Both the position numbers and the translations under genes were made by a program. A stretch of DNA of 64,000 nucleotides, from NCBI GenBank assembly GCA_036250225.1, contig JAPZLL010000065.1, positions 1 to 64,000 of the forward strand, in the 5' to 3' direction. Positions 21,374 to 31,674 of this stretch are shown piece by piece; the stretch's first letter is position 1; every line of letters begins with the position of its first letter. The stretch comes from Cercophora sp. LCS_1. Lineage: Eukaryota; Ascomycota; Sordariomycetes; Sordariales; Lasiosphaeriaceae. The notes beneath the pieces are model-generated. The model was not told where the DNA came from. It did not search any database and saw only the letters and a program-made list of their open reading frames with translations.

Positions 21374-22666
21374 TCACCACCCGGTCTGCTTTGTCCCCTT
21401 GGCCCGCTCCAGCACCGATGCGTCTTCGGGCCGCAGCTCGGTTGTGCTCGCATGAAAGGACCGCTCCTCGAGGATGATGTACTTGCTATCCTGCTCGTCG
21501 TTGACCGTGTCGAACTGCGACAGCGTCGTGCCCTTCTTCTTGTTCTTTCCGCTGGTCGGGTATGACCCGAAGGTGACGATGGGGTTGCTGTTGCCGCTGG
21601 GCTTTCCGCCGCTGTTGTTGGGAGTGCTTCCCCCGAGAGCTGACGAGCCAAATATCTTCTTGACGAGGGGATAGAGTGTCGGGATGCAGGCGCCTATCAG
21701 GACGCAGTTCGCTTCGATGCTGGATTGTGTCAGCTGTGTTGACGGTGATAGGGATGGTGCTGTCTTACTTGGTCCAGAGGACAACGTCGTCGACGGCGAA
21801 CGTAAAGTCTTGGATCTCGAGGAGCCCAGGAAGGGTGTAGCACTTGTAAATTGACACGGCGCCGGCACTGGTACGTCTCTTTGTTAGTCAAGTGCTCGTC
21901 GTAGCCGGGCCGGCGCAAGACTCACCAGTATCCAAAACCCAGGGAGGACGACAGAGCCAACTTCTTCCTCCTATTCATCTGCAGCTGCCACAGCACAACG
22001 GTGGGATAAAAAGCCAAGTAGAAGTCGAAGGCAACTGAGCAAGCGCCCAGGGCAATGGCAAAGTCGACCGTGATCTTGCGGTCCCAGCATGTCCCCTCGG
22101 CGCCTCCCCACTGAGCAGCGGCCGGGGTGCATTGGCCAAAGTTGATGGCAAGCATGGCGGCGGCCATCAGCAGATAAAGTATCGACGCTACCCACATGAA
22201 GATCAGGTGTGCTCGGCCCGGATTAAGGAGTTTGGCGAGCAATATGACGACAGCGAATTTAGGAATGGTGAAGGACAGGACGCCGGGCACAAACGAGATG
22301 ACGGTGTACTTGATGGCGTTCATGACCTGGTATGGTTCGAGAATGGGAATGTGCCGTCCGCCGCCATAGCTGATGGCAACCGCTGCCAGGCCGACATACG
22401 CCCAGCTGAGGACCTGAGAATTGGAGACGGACGTGAGCCATGGCGCAGAAGTGAACCAGGAGCCAGCTAGCACTTACAACGCAGAGAATGACAATGCCAT
22501 CGTCGACGGCAATCTTGCCCAGCGAGATAAGGCGACTGTAGATGCGGCCTGCCACAAATAGCGAGGCGACAACCGTCAGGGTGACCGTAACGGTCAGGAT
22601 CAGGGGCCCTTTGTTCTCCTGGGAGTAGCCAGGATAGGGCTCCACGAAGGGCTCTGTCGACGACAT
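21374..22666 (-). CDS. Rhodopsin-like fungal integral membrane protein (PTH11-type)
   Basis: Four exons: 22666-22478, 22413-21926, 21867-21769 and 21719-21374 (373 aa). All introns have GT-AG ends and matching phases. Seven membrane helices are seen: TVTVTLTVVASLFVAGRIYSR, VDDGIVILCV, VLSWAYVGLAAVAIS, TVISFVPGVLSFTIPKFAVV, LIFMWVASILYLLMAAAMLA, the DFAIALGACSVAFDFYLAFYP helix, and VDDVVLWTNIEANCVLIGACIPTL. The TNIEANCVLIGA...PTLYPL block is typical of the fungal rhodopsin-domain family. A Ser/Gly/Lys-rich cytosolic tail of about 85 residues follows. These proteins are thought to sense surface or host cues, but most are uncharacterised. The CFEM domain of true PTH11 is absent. Confidence 0.88.
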
Positions 22667-24638
22667 GGTGGTAGGTGGCACTGTGGTCCGCTATTGTTTG
22701 GCGTCCGTCGGCGAAACCGGGACGAAACAGAGGCGGGCGGCAGTCGGTTTATGAAGACCACACCAGCCGAACCGTGTGTGCGGGCTGCCGATTCCAAGGA
22801 CACACCCGGGAGCTGCTCCCGCGGGACAGCGACACAGCACGGTGGCCTCTCAGCCGCCCGAAGTTAACAAGATGGGCAGCTTCGCAAAGCGAAGCCGGGC
22901 TCAGGGGCCCACGGCGACGACGACGCCGCAACGCGCAACAATGGCAGCCGGTTCCCAGCCACGACCACCAGCCAAGATGTAGGACCTCCGGTCACCATTC
23001 GCCCGACACGGCGTCGCACAGACAACTAGTTACTCGATAAGGTAGCGAGTGTGATCTTGATAGCGAGCAGGACCCTCGATCGTCCCTGTTCCCCCGCGAC
23101 ACCGTCCTGTGCTGGGTCCCCGAGTCCAATCCCAGCGCTGCAGGAACCAGGATGCAGGAAGATGCAGGAAGATGCAGGATATCCTCCGCGCGAGCACGGT
23201 AAGCCGCCTCCCGCCAGCCATAACGTCTGGGCGCGCGATAGAATTGCTCGAATCGAGGTCGGGGAACCGTGGCTCTGTCCCGTGGCTGCACCCTGACCGG
23301 CTGCGGGGAGCTTTCCAGTCCTCGGCCGACTGGTGGGAGCCAGACAGCCAAGACTTTTCCATCCTCGCCCCCGGTGAGTATCTGTGGCATGTTTGGCTTG
23401 CGCTTTGACACGGTCGTATGATGCGCCGCCAGTGTGCTTGAGTCTGCCAAGCACTCGTCGACCTCTCTGGCCCGATGAACCCCACAAGCTGACGTTCGAA
23501 CAAGTCATGACATGCAATGAAGATGCCGGCAATGCACGCTGCAGCTCCCGGCAGCGCACAATAGCAATAATTGCCCGTTAAATCACCAAACCTCCCACCA
23601 AATCCTTGCGTCGGTGACCACCATGAGGCTGAAGGATTTCTTTCATTGATTTTCAACGCGCCATGACCAGATTCTGTCACGCTCGGACATTTGGCTTCAA
23701 TCATCTTGACAGACAACGGCCGAGCTTGCGAGCGACAACGTTAGTCACTCAGGCAGTCACACCACACCACAAACTCCACTGCCAAGTTTACCTCGTCGCC
23801 ACTGTGTCCCAACTCAAGAGGAGCCTTTGCTGGGCGCCTTCCTTCACTGGCACAGAGGACGGCGTTTCGCCCCTTTTTTGTCACCAAGAGAGCATCCTTG
23901 GTCGCCAAAACAAGCGAGCTCCCGCTGGTCGCACAGGCATGGTTGAACCCTGCCAACATGCACACAGGGTCTCTTCCCCGCTGTGCTACCCTGTAACGAA
24001 TTGCCGGACCTGTCGTTTGTCACACAACGCAACATTCCTCCGTCGCTTAGACGCCGAGGATGGAAACAAGAAAAGTGAAGCGAGTACATATATATAAGCT
24101 TCAGAGAAGGCCCGTGGATGCAAGCTCGATTGTCTTCAAGCTCGCAATCAAGACCAGATGAACCACCAGGCCGTCAGGGGTCGCTGGTGATGCTGCGGGG
24201 CCCCTCTTCCCGGCCGCCAAGCTTCACCAAGCTTCCCTCCCAAGCCAGCCCCCCTCCCCGAGCAGGCTTGTTTGGCAGAGCTAAGCTCGATATTGTCCGT
24301 AGCCATTTCGTGTTTTGACGGCTCTGGGAAACAACGATGCTACCCCCGTCCCTGCCGCATGATGTGTCTTCTCTCTTGTTGTTCAAACCCTTTCCTGCTG
24401 GAAATGAGGGCGTCGTAAAATAGATTATAGCAGCAACGGAACATCCCACGTGGCATGGCGCCGACAACCACGGCCGAGGCAGGCGCAGTTAAATAGAACC
24501 GTAAGTACCGCTTGGTGGTTGTGCCGGCTCGCTTCCACACCACGTTGTCCCTCGTCTGCCGACCGACTTTTAACCGAGTCACTCCGTTTGACGGTCGCGG
24601 ATCTCCTCACTCTCATTTCCTGTCGCTCGTCGCCCACC
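22667..24638. other. Long intergenic stretch
   Basis: Open frames occur on both strands (for example minus 23716-23030), but all lack motifs and overlap each other, so none is called. It contains a short tandem repeat at 23151 and a TATATATAA stretch near 24090 with no gene directly after it. Confidence 0.3.
23151..23180 (+). repeat. 10-base tandem repeat, three units
   Basis: GATGCAGGAA is repeated three times, with a T as the last base of the third unit. Confidence 0.85.
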
Positions 24639-25613
24639 ATGATTGGCTCCCTCGCCCTCCTCGCCCCGGCCCTTGCCGGCCTGCTGCCGTCGGTCGCGGC
24701 TGTCCCGCACGACATTGCCGCGCGCACCATCACGCCCCTGGCGTGCTTGATCTTTGGTGACACCGTCAGCCCGTGGTGGCTGAACAAGTGCCAGGGTCAC
24801 CTCGACCTGGTTGTCATCGACCTGCGCTCGGCCGCTGAGTATGCCGCCGGCCACATTCCCGGCAGCGTCAGCCTGCCGTTCGAGCCCGTGTCGGCGTGGA
24901 GCGACATGGGCCCGGGCGATCTCCTGCTCGAGATGCCGCCCTCGACCAACGTCTTTGCGACCCTGGGCTCGGTCGGTGTCGGCAACCCCAGCCCCGCCAC
25001 CAAGATCGTGCTCGTCAACGGCGTCGGCGTCCCGGCCTTCCCCCAGGCTGCGTCGCCCCGCGTCGCCACCACGCTCAAGTACGCCGGCATCTCGGAGGGC
25101 CGCGTCTCGGTCCTCGACGGCGGCTTCCCCGCCTGGCTGAGCGAGTCACTGCCGTCCACCACCGTCGTCCCCACGCCGACGCCCCGAACCTACACCGCCA
25201 CCGAGGACCGCAGCTTCCTTGTCAACATCAGCTACGTCGCCGCCAACCTCAACAAGAAGAGCCAGGGCATCTACCTCATCGACGGTCGCGACGAGGCCGT
25301 CTACAACGGTAGCGTCATGGAGGACTGGGCCCTCAAGCCCGGCCACATCCCCTCGGCCGTTAACCTGCCCGCCAAGCACGTCTGGAACGCCGACGGCAGC
25401 TGGAAGAGCCCCCTCGAGCTCCTCGCCCAGCTCCGCGGCGCTGTCGGTTACGGCGTCAGCCGCAGCTATGGCAAGATCATCGTTTACTGCGGTGTTGGTG
25501 GCTATGCCTCGACCTGGTACTTTGTCCTCACTCGCATCCTTGGCTTTGAGAATGTTGTCATGTACGACGGTTCGGCCCAGGAGTGGAGCCGGTACTATGA
25601 TATGGAGCTTTAA
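24639..25613 (+). CDS. Secreted two-domain rhodanese (sulfurtransferase)
   Basis: An intronless 324-aa ORF. I start at the ATG at 24639 (context CACCATGATT) because it gives a classic signal peptide (LALLAPALAGLLPSVAAV); the upstream in-frame part is not protein-like. Two rhodanese domains follow: about residues 50-175 (VVIDLRSAAEYAAGHIPGS..., with a VNGVG loop lacking the Cys) and 195-320 (YLIDGRDEAVYNG..., GHIPSAVNL). The second has the active-site loop YCGVGGYAST with Cys284. This matches the inactive/active pair of thiosulfate and 3-mercaptopyruvate sulfurtransferases. NIS (196-198) and NGS (223-225) are possible N-glycosylation sites. A secreted or vacuolar place is inferred from the signal peptide and is unusual for the family. 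Confidence 0.9.
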   Translation: MIGSLALLAPALAGLLPSVAAVPHDIAARTITPLACLIFGDTVSPWWLNKCQGHLDLVVIDLRSAAEYAAGHIPGSVSLPFEPVSAWSDMGPGDLLLEMPPSTNVFATLGSVGVGNPSPATKIVLVNGVGVPAFPQAASPRVATTLKYAGISEGRVSVLDGGFPAWLSESLPSTTVVPTPTPRTYTATEDRSFLVNISYVAANLNKKSQGIYLIDGRDEAVYNGSVMEDWALKPGHIPSAVNLPAKHVWNADGSWKSPLELLAQLRGAVGYGVSRSYGKIIVYCGVGGYASTWYFVLTRILGFENVVMYDGSAQEWSRYYDMEL

Positions 25614-26178
25614 ATTTGGCCATGTATTGTACATAATTGCACGAGATATGATGCGGATGTAATTAGACGAGAGTTAATTCAGATGGTTCAAATGCATCAC
25701 TCCATCTCTGCCATCTGATGAATCAAAGCCGTCCGAAATCGAGTTTCTCTGCTAACGTTCCTTCGACGAAACTTCGAAAGCAACGATATTGTGACAAGGT
25801 CATGATGGGCTCGAAGAAGCGTGGTCTGACTTTGTGTTCAGGCACGGTCATTTGAATTCAGCCCATCGCTCAGCGCTCTGGGGAAATCAGCGTCTAGGTT
25901 ACCCTGAAACTGTCGATCCTATCGTAATAAACCACGTATGAATAAGACATGCAGCTCCGCACCAACAGATTGAGGATCTGGCCTACGTACTACGTACCCC
26001 CAAGATGCTTAGGTAGGTAAACATTTTCTAGAGTAGACAAAGCGCGACTGGCATCTTGTGCGATGTTTAGTTTCAACATCAATTAGACTTTATGAGACTT
26101 ATGATCTATAAACTCTAGCAAGCCAAATTCATGCCTTTGACAAACGGACGATATGCCAATCCTTCAATGCAGCGACGC
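25614..26178. other. Convergent 3' region
   Basis: AT-rich space between two converging genes, where both 3' UTRs should lie. Nothing else recognised. Confidence 0.4.
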
Positions 26179-27136
26179 TCAAACAGAAACCGTCTTCTCA
26201 ACCTCCTCCCTGCCCGAGATGCTGCTTCCCACGCAACGGCCAGGATGCCAGATAGTCAGGAGCAAAACAGCCAAAACAACCGGGGCAAACTCAAGCACGC
26301 CAAAGTAGACCTCGACAGTGCTGAGTTTTCCACCGAGTCCTTCAGCTGTCTCGGCCAGACGAAAGCATGTTCTCAGGTAGACGAGCAAGGTCGCAGCGCT
26401 GAAAGCGCAGATGAAGGCTGTGAGTCCGCTGGCCCTGATCTTCTTCCACGCACGCGCGATGAACACACCCGACAGGATGATGAAGAGGCCGATTGAAAAG
26501 ACCTGGTATGCCAAACCGCCCAGGAGAATGTTGTTGGCCGTCGTGGGGTCCTCCCGTCTCTTCTGCTTGACACCAATGAGCGCCGCACCGGCGATCTGCG
26601 TGATGGTCGCGATGACGTCGGACGTGATGAAGAAGTAGAGGACAACTTTGGGCGGGAGTAGGGAGTGCTCTCGGCCGAGGCGGTGGATCAGAGCGGAGAG
26701 AATGGCGTAGATGCCAGCGGCGAGAAAGACGGCCGCGGTGACAATGAAGAAGTACTGGAGGATAAAGTAGATGAGGTTGTAGGGGTTCTGCTTGGCCGAA
26801 AGACTCCGCGCGATGTAGCCAATGATTTCGAACAAGAGACCGATCGGAAATGTGACGAAATACCATGACCGATGCCGGAGAACCTGCCAAATGTGGGCGA
26901 TGAGGAAGACGAGGAAAATAATGTCGGCGAGGAGCGCGAGTGCGAATGAGGGCGTGTAGCCGTAGATAATAACCGGCGCGTCGTTGGGACCGCCGGGAAA
27001 CGGCCAGTTCGGGTCGACGTAGCCTCCTCGTCGGCTGCCTGAAGTGACGACATTAGAACCTTGCCGCGGGAATCATGAAGCGCACATGCTCACCTTCAGC
27101 AACAACCCCGGGTGGGGGACCGCCTTGCTGGCTCAT
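26179..27136 (-). CDS. RTA1-like membrane protein (lipid-translocating exporter family)
   Basis: Exons 27136-27094 and 27038-26179 (300 aa); the intron is phase 1 with a GTGAGC donor. The first exon encodes only MSQQGGPPPGVVAE. Seven membrane helices follow from ALALLADIIFLVFLIAHI onwards. Family marks include YTPSFALAL near the start, FEIIGYIAR, NPYNLIYFILQYFFIVTAAVFLAAGIY, and FITSDVIATITQIAGA; RSVFRLAE is replaced by RTCFRLAETAEG. Members of the family (Rta1, Rsb1) protect against toxic sterol-acting compounds or move sphingoid bases at the plasma membrane. The actual substrate is unknown. Confidence 0.92.
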
Positions 27137-29000
27137 GGTGCCGTCGGATGCGCGGTGTTGTGAATGAATGATCTCGCAGCGCCCAAAAATGGCAAGGGGA
27201 TGGACGTGGCGGCACATAGGAGATTTTAAATATCTCCACGTCGGCCAAGGCGCCAAGCATGTTGCCGAAACTCGATCAACCTAGTGTTCGTTGGGCTCAT
27301 GGATCGCCTCCGACACGCGCGATCTCACTGGCAGAGGGTAATTCTTCTTTGATCAAACGCCCCACGTGGCCCATCCCCCATTGAATGGGTGAATGCTTGG
27401 CCGTGGAGTTTTCTGGAATTCCTGGGGCAGTGCTCGCGACCGTTGCAGCAATGCGATCTTGCCCAAAATCTGGGATCCCGATGACGTGCACGAATGCAAG
27501 CCCTGTCTAGCTGCGATCGAGGGCGAGCAGGTTGCCGAAAAGGGTATGAGTCTGCCGCCCCCACATCCCCCAGTTTTGGTCGCCAGGCACGGAGACTGCA
27601 ACTCTGCCATAACACAATCACGATTGACATTTGCCGCACCCCTTACCGTACCGCGCCGCGTTCGCTTCGCTCATAAATTGTATCGCGGCCGCTGGACGCT
27701 TCTCGGCGCTTCTGGACAAAGTCGACGTGCTGCTTGTATTGCGATGAGAAACTCAATCCCTCCAGCCCCATTGGAGCAACGTGAATTCAAGTTTGTCATG
27801 TCTCAGTCCGAAGCTTAAGCTCTGACCCCTCGCAGCAAGATCTCCCAATCAGAAAATGCGCAACATCAGGGTCGCAACTGACAACTAGTAGAGTGGGCCA
27901 CAGAACGGGCCAGACAATCTCAAAGGCGGACCCAGAGGCAGGGATCATCGTCGCAGATAGAACGATGACGGGGAGGAAATTCATCCTCTCTGAGCCTCGG
28001 CGGACACTACAACTGGTCTAGAGAGAACCGCTGGTCAGCAGCGCACCTTGATCTTTAATAAGACAACATGAGACTCGACGTATTTGAGTCAACTTGCAAG
28101 GATCAAGCTCGACAGCGGCGGTCGTCAAACAACCAGTCATTCAGATTGTCAGACAAAGTGAAGGGATTGAAATTGGCGCTGAACGCAGGCGGTCAATAGC
28201 TGGATGATGAGGCAGGCTGCGAGATTTGGAAGGACTCGAACCTCAAACGACCCCAGAGTGAGACGGACATGTAGTCTAGAGGCTCGATTAAATCCTATGA
28301 GTGATCCGCCCCGTTGGGCTACGGGCTACCCCCAGTCGGCACAAGGTCGAAGAGTGAATAACTGAATTATCTATGCTGAAAGAATCTCGTTGTGTACAAT
28401 ACCTTAGGCATTCGAATCTACAGGAGTTGTGTTTTGGTTCAATCACATCCCTAAAAGTTTTAAGCAAACGTTTCGCATCAGATCATGGGTCTGAACTGAA
28501 GGCTTCTGTGGTTTCATCTCCGTTGGGACTGACAAGAAACGAAACAAACCTCTGTTTCTCTCTCAAGACAGCCTTTGCAATCACCCCCACTTTTGGTAAT
28601 TGAAATGCGTTTATCTTCGTATCAAACTAGGAGAGGCGTGGAAGGCGTGATGATTGGTTCTGTTCCTGCATTTGGTGACACGCGGACCGAAATAACGTCA
28701 GCAAATGAAAGAACGAGCCGCGAAGATTAAGGTACCAAGGCAAAGATTAAGCTGCTGCACCAATGAGACGGAGGGCTGCTGATACGTCCAAGAATTGTAA
28801 CTTTATCTCGACCGCAAACAACGGAACGGCTGCGGCGCGCTGGCCACTTCAAGCAGAACAAACTCACACCCGCAACCATGAACGGACTGAATAACAGGAG
28901 AGGGTCTCTATGTTCGGTTGAGAAGTATATACAGAAGAATAGACCCGGAGTTATTGCATCCAAGTCAAATACAACGAACTATGTACAGGAGAGTAACCCC
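27137..29000. other. Intergenic stretch with one tRNA-like element
   Basis: No protein gene is recognised. Short frames such as minus 27984-27796 and plus 27393-27818 lack motifs. The tRNA-like sequence is listed separately at 28221-28295. Confidence 0.35.
28221..28295 (-). tRNA. Degenerate tRNA-like sequence, possibly a Val(CAC) relic
   Basis: The minus strand has a perfect B-box GGTTCGAGTCC (28232-28242). Six of seven acceptor pairs form between GGATTTA and CAAATCT (one G-T, one A-C mismatch). A loop CTCACTC would put CAC in the anticodon. The total of about 75 bases is right. However, the D-arm does not pair and the anticodon stem has two mismatches, so this is more likely a decayed copy than a working tRNA. 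Confidence 0.25.
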
Positions 29001-30158
29001 CTATTTCTTGCTATAGACAGACGGGTGGGCGTTCTCAACGAGCATCTGAACGTACTCGTCATGCCAGGCACCGGCACGGGGAGCACCGGGGAAACCGCAC
29101 TGGCCGTCGCTCTCACCGCCGGGCTTGATCCAGACGATGCTGTCAACGACGGTGCTGTTGGTCTTGGTGGTGGGCGCCTGGCCAAAGCCGGCAGGGGCGA
29201 CGTTGCACCACTCACCCCACTCTTTACGGGCGCCGGGGAGGTGGACGCGACCCTGGTCAACGATGAAGTGGGCGGGGAGACCCTCCTCCTCGAGGAAAGG
29301 GGCGAGCGAGGCGGCGTAGTGGCTCTCGTCCCACGAGTTGCTCCACTCGGTGTAGTTCTCACGGACGCCAGTTGCGTTGTATGGGTTGTAGTTGGACACG
29401 TTGGTGGCGAAGCCGCGCACCTTGGAGCCCTTCTTGATAGCGCCGGCGCGCTTGACGACCTCGGCGAACTCCTTGGCGGCGAGCGGCAGGTTACCGTCCC
29501 ATCCAAGCCAGCCACCGTGGGCAGCGTCGATGTAGAGGTTCACGTTGGGCAGCTGCAACTGCGAGATGGCGTAGGCGATGCCGTCGCGGTAGATCTCGGC
29601 GGCACCGGCGCAGAACTCAATGTTCATGTTGGTCACCAGGTTGCCGAGCGAGTCAGGCTCGAGCACAATGGCGAACTCGAGGTCCTTGGCGGCGGCCACC
29701 TTGGCTGCGTAGGGCTTGACGAAGGTGTCCTTGTAGAGCTTCAGGCCGTCCTCCTCGCTCTTGAACTCGCCGGCGCTCTCGCCAGCGCTGCAGTCACGGT
29801 CGGGCAGGTTGTACAGCACCAACCCGATGATCTGCTTCTTGCCCGTCTTGCGCTGCACGTCGCGCGCCTTCTTGATGGTGTCGTCGATGCGCGACAGCTC
29901 GCTCAGGCGGGACACCCAGACGAAGGTGCTGATCTTCTGAACCTTGCGGACGCGGTCGGCCAGGGCCTTCTTGCCTTGCGACTTGAGGGCGTTGTATGTC
30001 TGGTCGAGCTTGCCGGTCCACTCGGGGTTGACAAAGTACTCCTTGCCCTGGAACGGGTTGACGTCGGTCACGGGCTTGGTCGGCTTGCCCCACGTGGGCG
30101 TGGCGGACACGGCGCCGGCAGCCGTGAGGGCCGCGAGGAGGGTGGCGGAGGCGCGCAT
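29001..30158 (-). CDS. Glycoside hydrolase family 6 cellulase (cellobiohydrolase-type), no CBM
   Basis: An intronless 385-aa ORF starting at MRASATLL with a signal peptide to about residue 19. GH6 marks are clear: WVSRLSELSRID, the acid catalyst region NLPDRDCSAGES (Asp122), and VLEPDSLGNLVTN with the second conserved Asp169. Then come YIDAAHGGWLGW, GFATNVSNYNP, HFIVDQGR and the C-terminal WIKPGGESDGQCG block that holds the loop over the active-site tunnel. It hydrolyses beta-1,4-glucan, probably releasing cellobiose from the non-reducing end. The mature protein starts almost at the catalytic domain, so it lacks the usual N-terminal CBM1 and linker. A TATA box and candidate carbon-repression sites lie upstream. 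Confidence 0.95.
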   Translation of the reverse strand: MRASATLLAALTAAGAVSATPTWGKPTKPVTDVNPFQGKEYFVNPEWTGKLDQTYNALKSQGKKALADRVRKVQKISTFVWVSRLSELSRIDDTIKKARDVQRKTGKKQIIGLVLYNLPDRDCSAGESAGEFKSEEDGLKLYKDTFVKPYAAKVAAAKDLEFAIVLEPDSLGNLVTNMNIEFCAGAAEIYRDGIAYAISQLQLPNVNLYIDAAHGGWLGWDGNLPLAAKEFAEVVKRAGAIKKGSKVRGFATNVSNYNPYNATGVRENYTEWSNSWDESHYAASLAPFLEEEGLPAHFIVDQGRVHLPGARKEWGEWCNVAPAGFGQAPTTKTNSTVVDSIVWIKPGGESDGQCGFPGAPRAGAWHDEYVQMLVENAHPSVYSKK

Positions 30159-30268
30159 GGTGACGACGGGAGGGATCCAACAAGGTGTTGCTGGCACGGG
30201 ACTGGGCGGCTCTGGAGAAGAGTGCGCTGGCCAGAAAAGAAGTCGTCAACGATGGGCAGCCCGGGTGC

Positions 30269-30275
30269 CTTATAT
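30269..30275 (-). promoter_or_regulatory. TATA box of the GH6 gene
   Basis: TATAAGG on the minus strand lies about 111 bases upstream of the GH6 ATG. Confidence 0.45.
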
Positions 30276-30347
30276 GTTGTATTGCACAATACAATACAAG
30301 GGCCCCAGCATCGCATCCCGGGCGTGCCGAAGACGCCAGAAGCATCT

Positions 30348-30359
30348 TCCCCGCGGGGA
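30348..30359. promoter_or_regulatory. Perfect 12-base palindrome with two CreA/Cre1-type sites
   Basis: TCCCCGCGGGGA reads the same on both strands. It holds the repressor consensus SYGGRG in both directions, about 190-200 bases upstream of the GH6 start. A further GCGGGG lies at 30384-30389. This suggests glucose repression of the cellulase gene. Confidence 0.4.
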
Positions 30360-31674
30360 CGAGGGCATCGCACCATGGCACTCGCGGGGCGTGACCAGCC
30401 GTTGTTGATACCAAGCCTGCATCGCAGGGACGCAGTGGAGACCGCAATCTTGGTGTTGGCCGAGATTTGGACTGCGAAGGCGACGTCCCACTCGGAATGA
30501 AACGACGACAGTGCTGAGCTAGCGTCGCCTCCGGAGTCGCACCCGTGGAGCCGCCGCGTTAGACCGCAAATGCACCAGGCTCAGGAACCCGTTGACATTT
30601 CGATCGTGTCCCGTGGCCGGAACGCCGGCTTCTTGCCCTGGTCGTAGCCCGCCGACCATGTTCCGTCGCCCTGCCCGATTAGGAACACCAGCTGCTTCGC
30701 TCCGGGATTGCGGTTCGTTGCTGCCCGGAATTTCCTTAGGGTCTGTGCTAGATGGCCTGGGCACCTAACGGTCGTGCTTGGCCTTAAGCCGCCTTTCTGT
30801 GACGGCTTCGGGAACCCTCACCTCGAGCCGCATTCACCATCTTGTCCCTGCCATGCGTCACCCACGCCGGCAGCAGCAAGAGCTGCTCTCCTTGGTGCGG
30901 CTCACATTGCAATTTTACGCCTTGGTTATTCTTGGATTCATCACTTGCGCTCGATCTTCCGTCCAACCAATTGGTCCCTTCCCGATCACATGCAATAATT
31001 CGGTCTCTGGACGCTTTCAACTTTCAATCTGCCAAGGTGCCAAGCGCGTCCAATTCAGGGGCTCCCGCATCCAGTGCAATTCAGATATTTCAGCACCATG
31101 ACGTCGAGTTGAAGTGTAGATGGTAAAATATCGTCCATTCACTGTTTGGCGCGCTGTTCCTTTTCCGGTGCACGTGCAACGTCGATGCAGGTACGGAGTA
31201 CGGCATGCTCTAGTCTAATTTTGTCTGAGACGCGGGCAGAAAGTTCCAGGGTGGCTTCATTGCCAAGCTTCCTTTTCGATTCCGAATCAAGTTCATCACG
31301 GACAGTTACCACAGACAGACGCACGCCACATCGGAAGCTGGGAAACTGAGAGGATCGGATTCAGCCCACACCACTGCACATGAGTCCTTCGGTCGCGGAG
31401 AAGCATTCCCGCCAACAACAGGTATCCGATTTCTCGCGGCAGATAGTGCCGATTGGAATTATCTCGCTAATCGGACCACTCAGGCGTATGAAAATCACTG
31501 AGCCCCTTGAGGCAACGCGAGCACACGTATTTCCCCTTTATGAGATAGCGTATTCTGCAGGTAGGTCACATGGTTAGCAAAATGCCGACCCCCCAACATG
31601 GCCTCCCATCTGCGATCGAGGATCGTGTAGAACGGCAAGTACAAGTCTAGATTCTATTCTGTTTCACTTTTTAT

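Larger units (their letters stand above)
30159..31674. other. Divergent promoter side of GH6 and downstream space of the next gene
   Basis: Apart from the GH6 promoter elements nothing was recognised. Frames in 30500-31600 are short and overlap on both strands. Confidence 0.35.

Noticed and set aside
22992..23716. Three long minus-strand frames over the same bases
   Set aside because: All three frames are open at once, a sign of low stop density and not of coding. No motif or splice pattern supports any.
28300..28330. An A-box-like TAGCCCAACGGGG upstream of the tRNA-like element, suggesting a tRNA with an intron
   Set aside because: With that start the acceptor stem does not pair with the 3' end and the D-loop would be too short.
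28878..30500. A 540-codon plus-strand open frame across the GH6 gene
   Set aside because: It is the antisense of the GH6 gene. Strong third-position GC makes such frames stay open, and the antisense protein is a Val/Gly/Leu-rich sequence with no motif.
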